Shown here: positions 6,238 through 6,455 of the stretch, one piece after another | Numbering within the stretch: position 1 is the stretch's first letter | Layout: each line of letters begins with the position of its first letter | NCBI GenBank assembly: GCA_018335765.1 | Contig: JAGXRU010000169.1 | Coordinates: 1 to 6,455, forward strand | Direction: 5' to 3' | From: Alkaliphilus sp. | Lineage (GTDB): Bacteria > Bacillota > Clostridia > Peptostreptococcales > Thermotaleaceae | DNA: 6,455 bases | Notes under the pieces: model-generated | The model's input: the letters and a program-made list of their open reading frames with translations, nothing else | Databases searched by the model: none | Told to the model about the DNA's origin: nothing | Made by a program: the position numbers and the translations under genes

Positions 6238-6334
6238 AAACACGGTCCTTTTGCCTGAGAAATTCGCTGTTGAAAAGGCGCTTCCACACAGTTTGTTCCT
6301 TCGGCGATCCAGTTTTGGATTCTCTCCCGCATTT
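6238..6334 (-). promoter_or_regulatory. Glycine riboswitch aptamer 1
   Basis: This is the first aptamer. Its closing helix P1 is AAATGCGG (6334-6327) with CCGTGTTT (6245-6238), eight pairs including two G-U wobbles. The core reads GGGAGAGA (6328-6321), GCCGAAGGAACAA (6305-6293) and TCTCAGGCAAAAGGACC (6260-6244), all matching the family consensus. The outer A-U pairs of P1 are also the non-canonical stem of the leader/linker kink-turn. Confidence 0.93.
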
Positions 6335-6401
6335 GTCACTCAGAAATCCGTATTAATTTTATCTATAATTACCAAAGCCACTATCATTTTTATCTATACC
6401 C

Positions 6402-6430
6402 ATTATATCCAACTGATATATTATTGACAA
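6402..6430 (-). promoter_or_regulatory. Probable sigma-A promoter of the grd operon
   Basis: On the minus strand a -35 box TTGTCA (6430-6425) is followed by exactly 17 bases and a perfect -10 box TATAAT (6407-6402). Transcription would start near 6395, about 50 bases before the riboswitch leader helix. This is the only well-formed promoter seen upstream of the riboswitch, and its position fits transcription of the whole operon. The start site is inferred, not seen. Confidence 0.8.
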
Positions 6431-6455
6431 GCATTATTTTTCACTATTATTCTTC

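Larger units (their letters stand above)
6131..6345 (-). promoter_or_regulatory. Tandem (two-aptamer) glycine riboswitch with kink-turn leader
   Basis: Two consecutive copies of the gcvT-type glycine aptamer core lie upstream of grdX. Each has the GAGAGA/CTCTGG-like 5' side, the CCGAAGG(G/A)(G/A)CAA core and the CTCAGG 3' core. The leader TTCTG (6345-6341) pairs perfectly with CAGAA (6234-6230) in the inter-aptamer linker. Leader AGT (6340-6338) forms a three-base bulge, and leader GA (6337-6336) faces linker GA (6236-6235), which is the layout of the kink-turn known for full-length glycine riboswitches. Glycine is the substrate of the enzyme encoded downstream, so the context fits. With the overlapping terminator downstream, it is inferred to be an ON switch: glycine binding favours read-through into the operon. 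Confidence 0.95.

Noticed and set aside
6138..6332. Minus-strand 64-codon frame
   Set aside because: It coincides almost exactly with the glycine riboswitch, whose conserved RNA core explains the sequence.
1..6455. Insertion sequences, CRISPR arrays, tRNA or rRNA genes, phage attachment sites
   Set aside because: No spaced direct repeats, transposase or integrase motifs, tRNA cloverleaf or rRNA sequence were seen. The window is accounted for by one operon and its leader.

Overview
The window holds most of a glycine reductase (grd) operon, read entirely on the minus strand from the right-hand edge to the left. The DNA is AT-rich. Two in-frame UGA codons sit at known selenocysteine sites, and the operon has its own thioredoxin system and a tandem glycine riboswitch. 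Together these point to a low-GC, anaerobic, amino-acid (Stickland) fermenting clostridium of the Clostridium sticklandii / Alkaliphilus / Peptoclostridium kind. The species cannot be fixed from the sequence.

Layout in transcription order: a sigma-A type promoter (6402-6430); a two-aptamer glycine riboswitch with a leader/linker kink-turn (6131-6345); an intrinsic terminator overlapping the end of aptamer 2 (6098-6132); an AT-rich leader with two further perfect inverted repeats (6031-6090); grdX (5616-6014); trxB (4611-5555); trxA (4266-4583); grdE (2910-4196, GTG start); grdA (2393-2863, UGA = Sec44); grdB (1041-2351, UGA = Sec350); a 149-bp gap with two adjacent hairpins (957-1020); and the first 297 codons of grdC (1-891), which leaves the window. 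grdD would be expected next. Automated ORF calling splits grdA and truncates grdB at their UGA codons. Both are intact selenoprotein genes.

How the parts work together (known for the family): GrdE is cleaved at a cysteine to give a pyruvoyl group that binds glycine as a Schiff base. The selenocysteine of GrdB attacks it, releasing ammonia, and the carboxymethyl group passes to the selenocysteine of GrdA. Protein C (GrdC/GrdD) converts it to acetyl phosphate, which yields ATP. The oxidised Cys-Sec pair of GrdA is re-reduced by the thioredoxin (active site GCEPC) and NADPH thioredoxin reductase encoded in the same operon. The riboswitch would let the operon be transcribed only when glycine is plentiful.

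I see no new multi-gene system here. The parts that reward attention are the recoded UGA codons and their candidate SECIS hairpins, the readable riboswitch kink-turn and terminator, the extra leader hairpins, the hairpin pair between grdB and grdC, the two UGA stop codons (one backed immediately and one after three codons by UAA), and the unusual thioredoxin active site.
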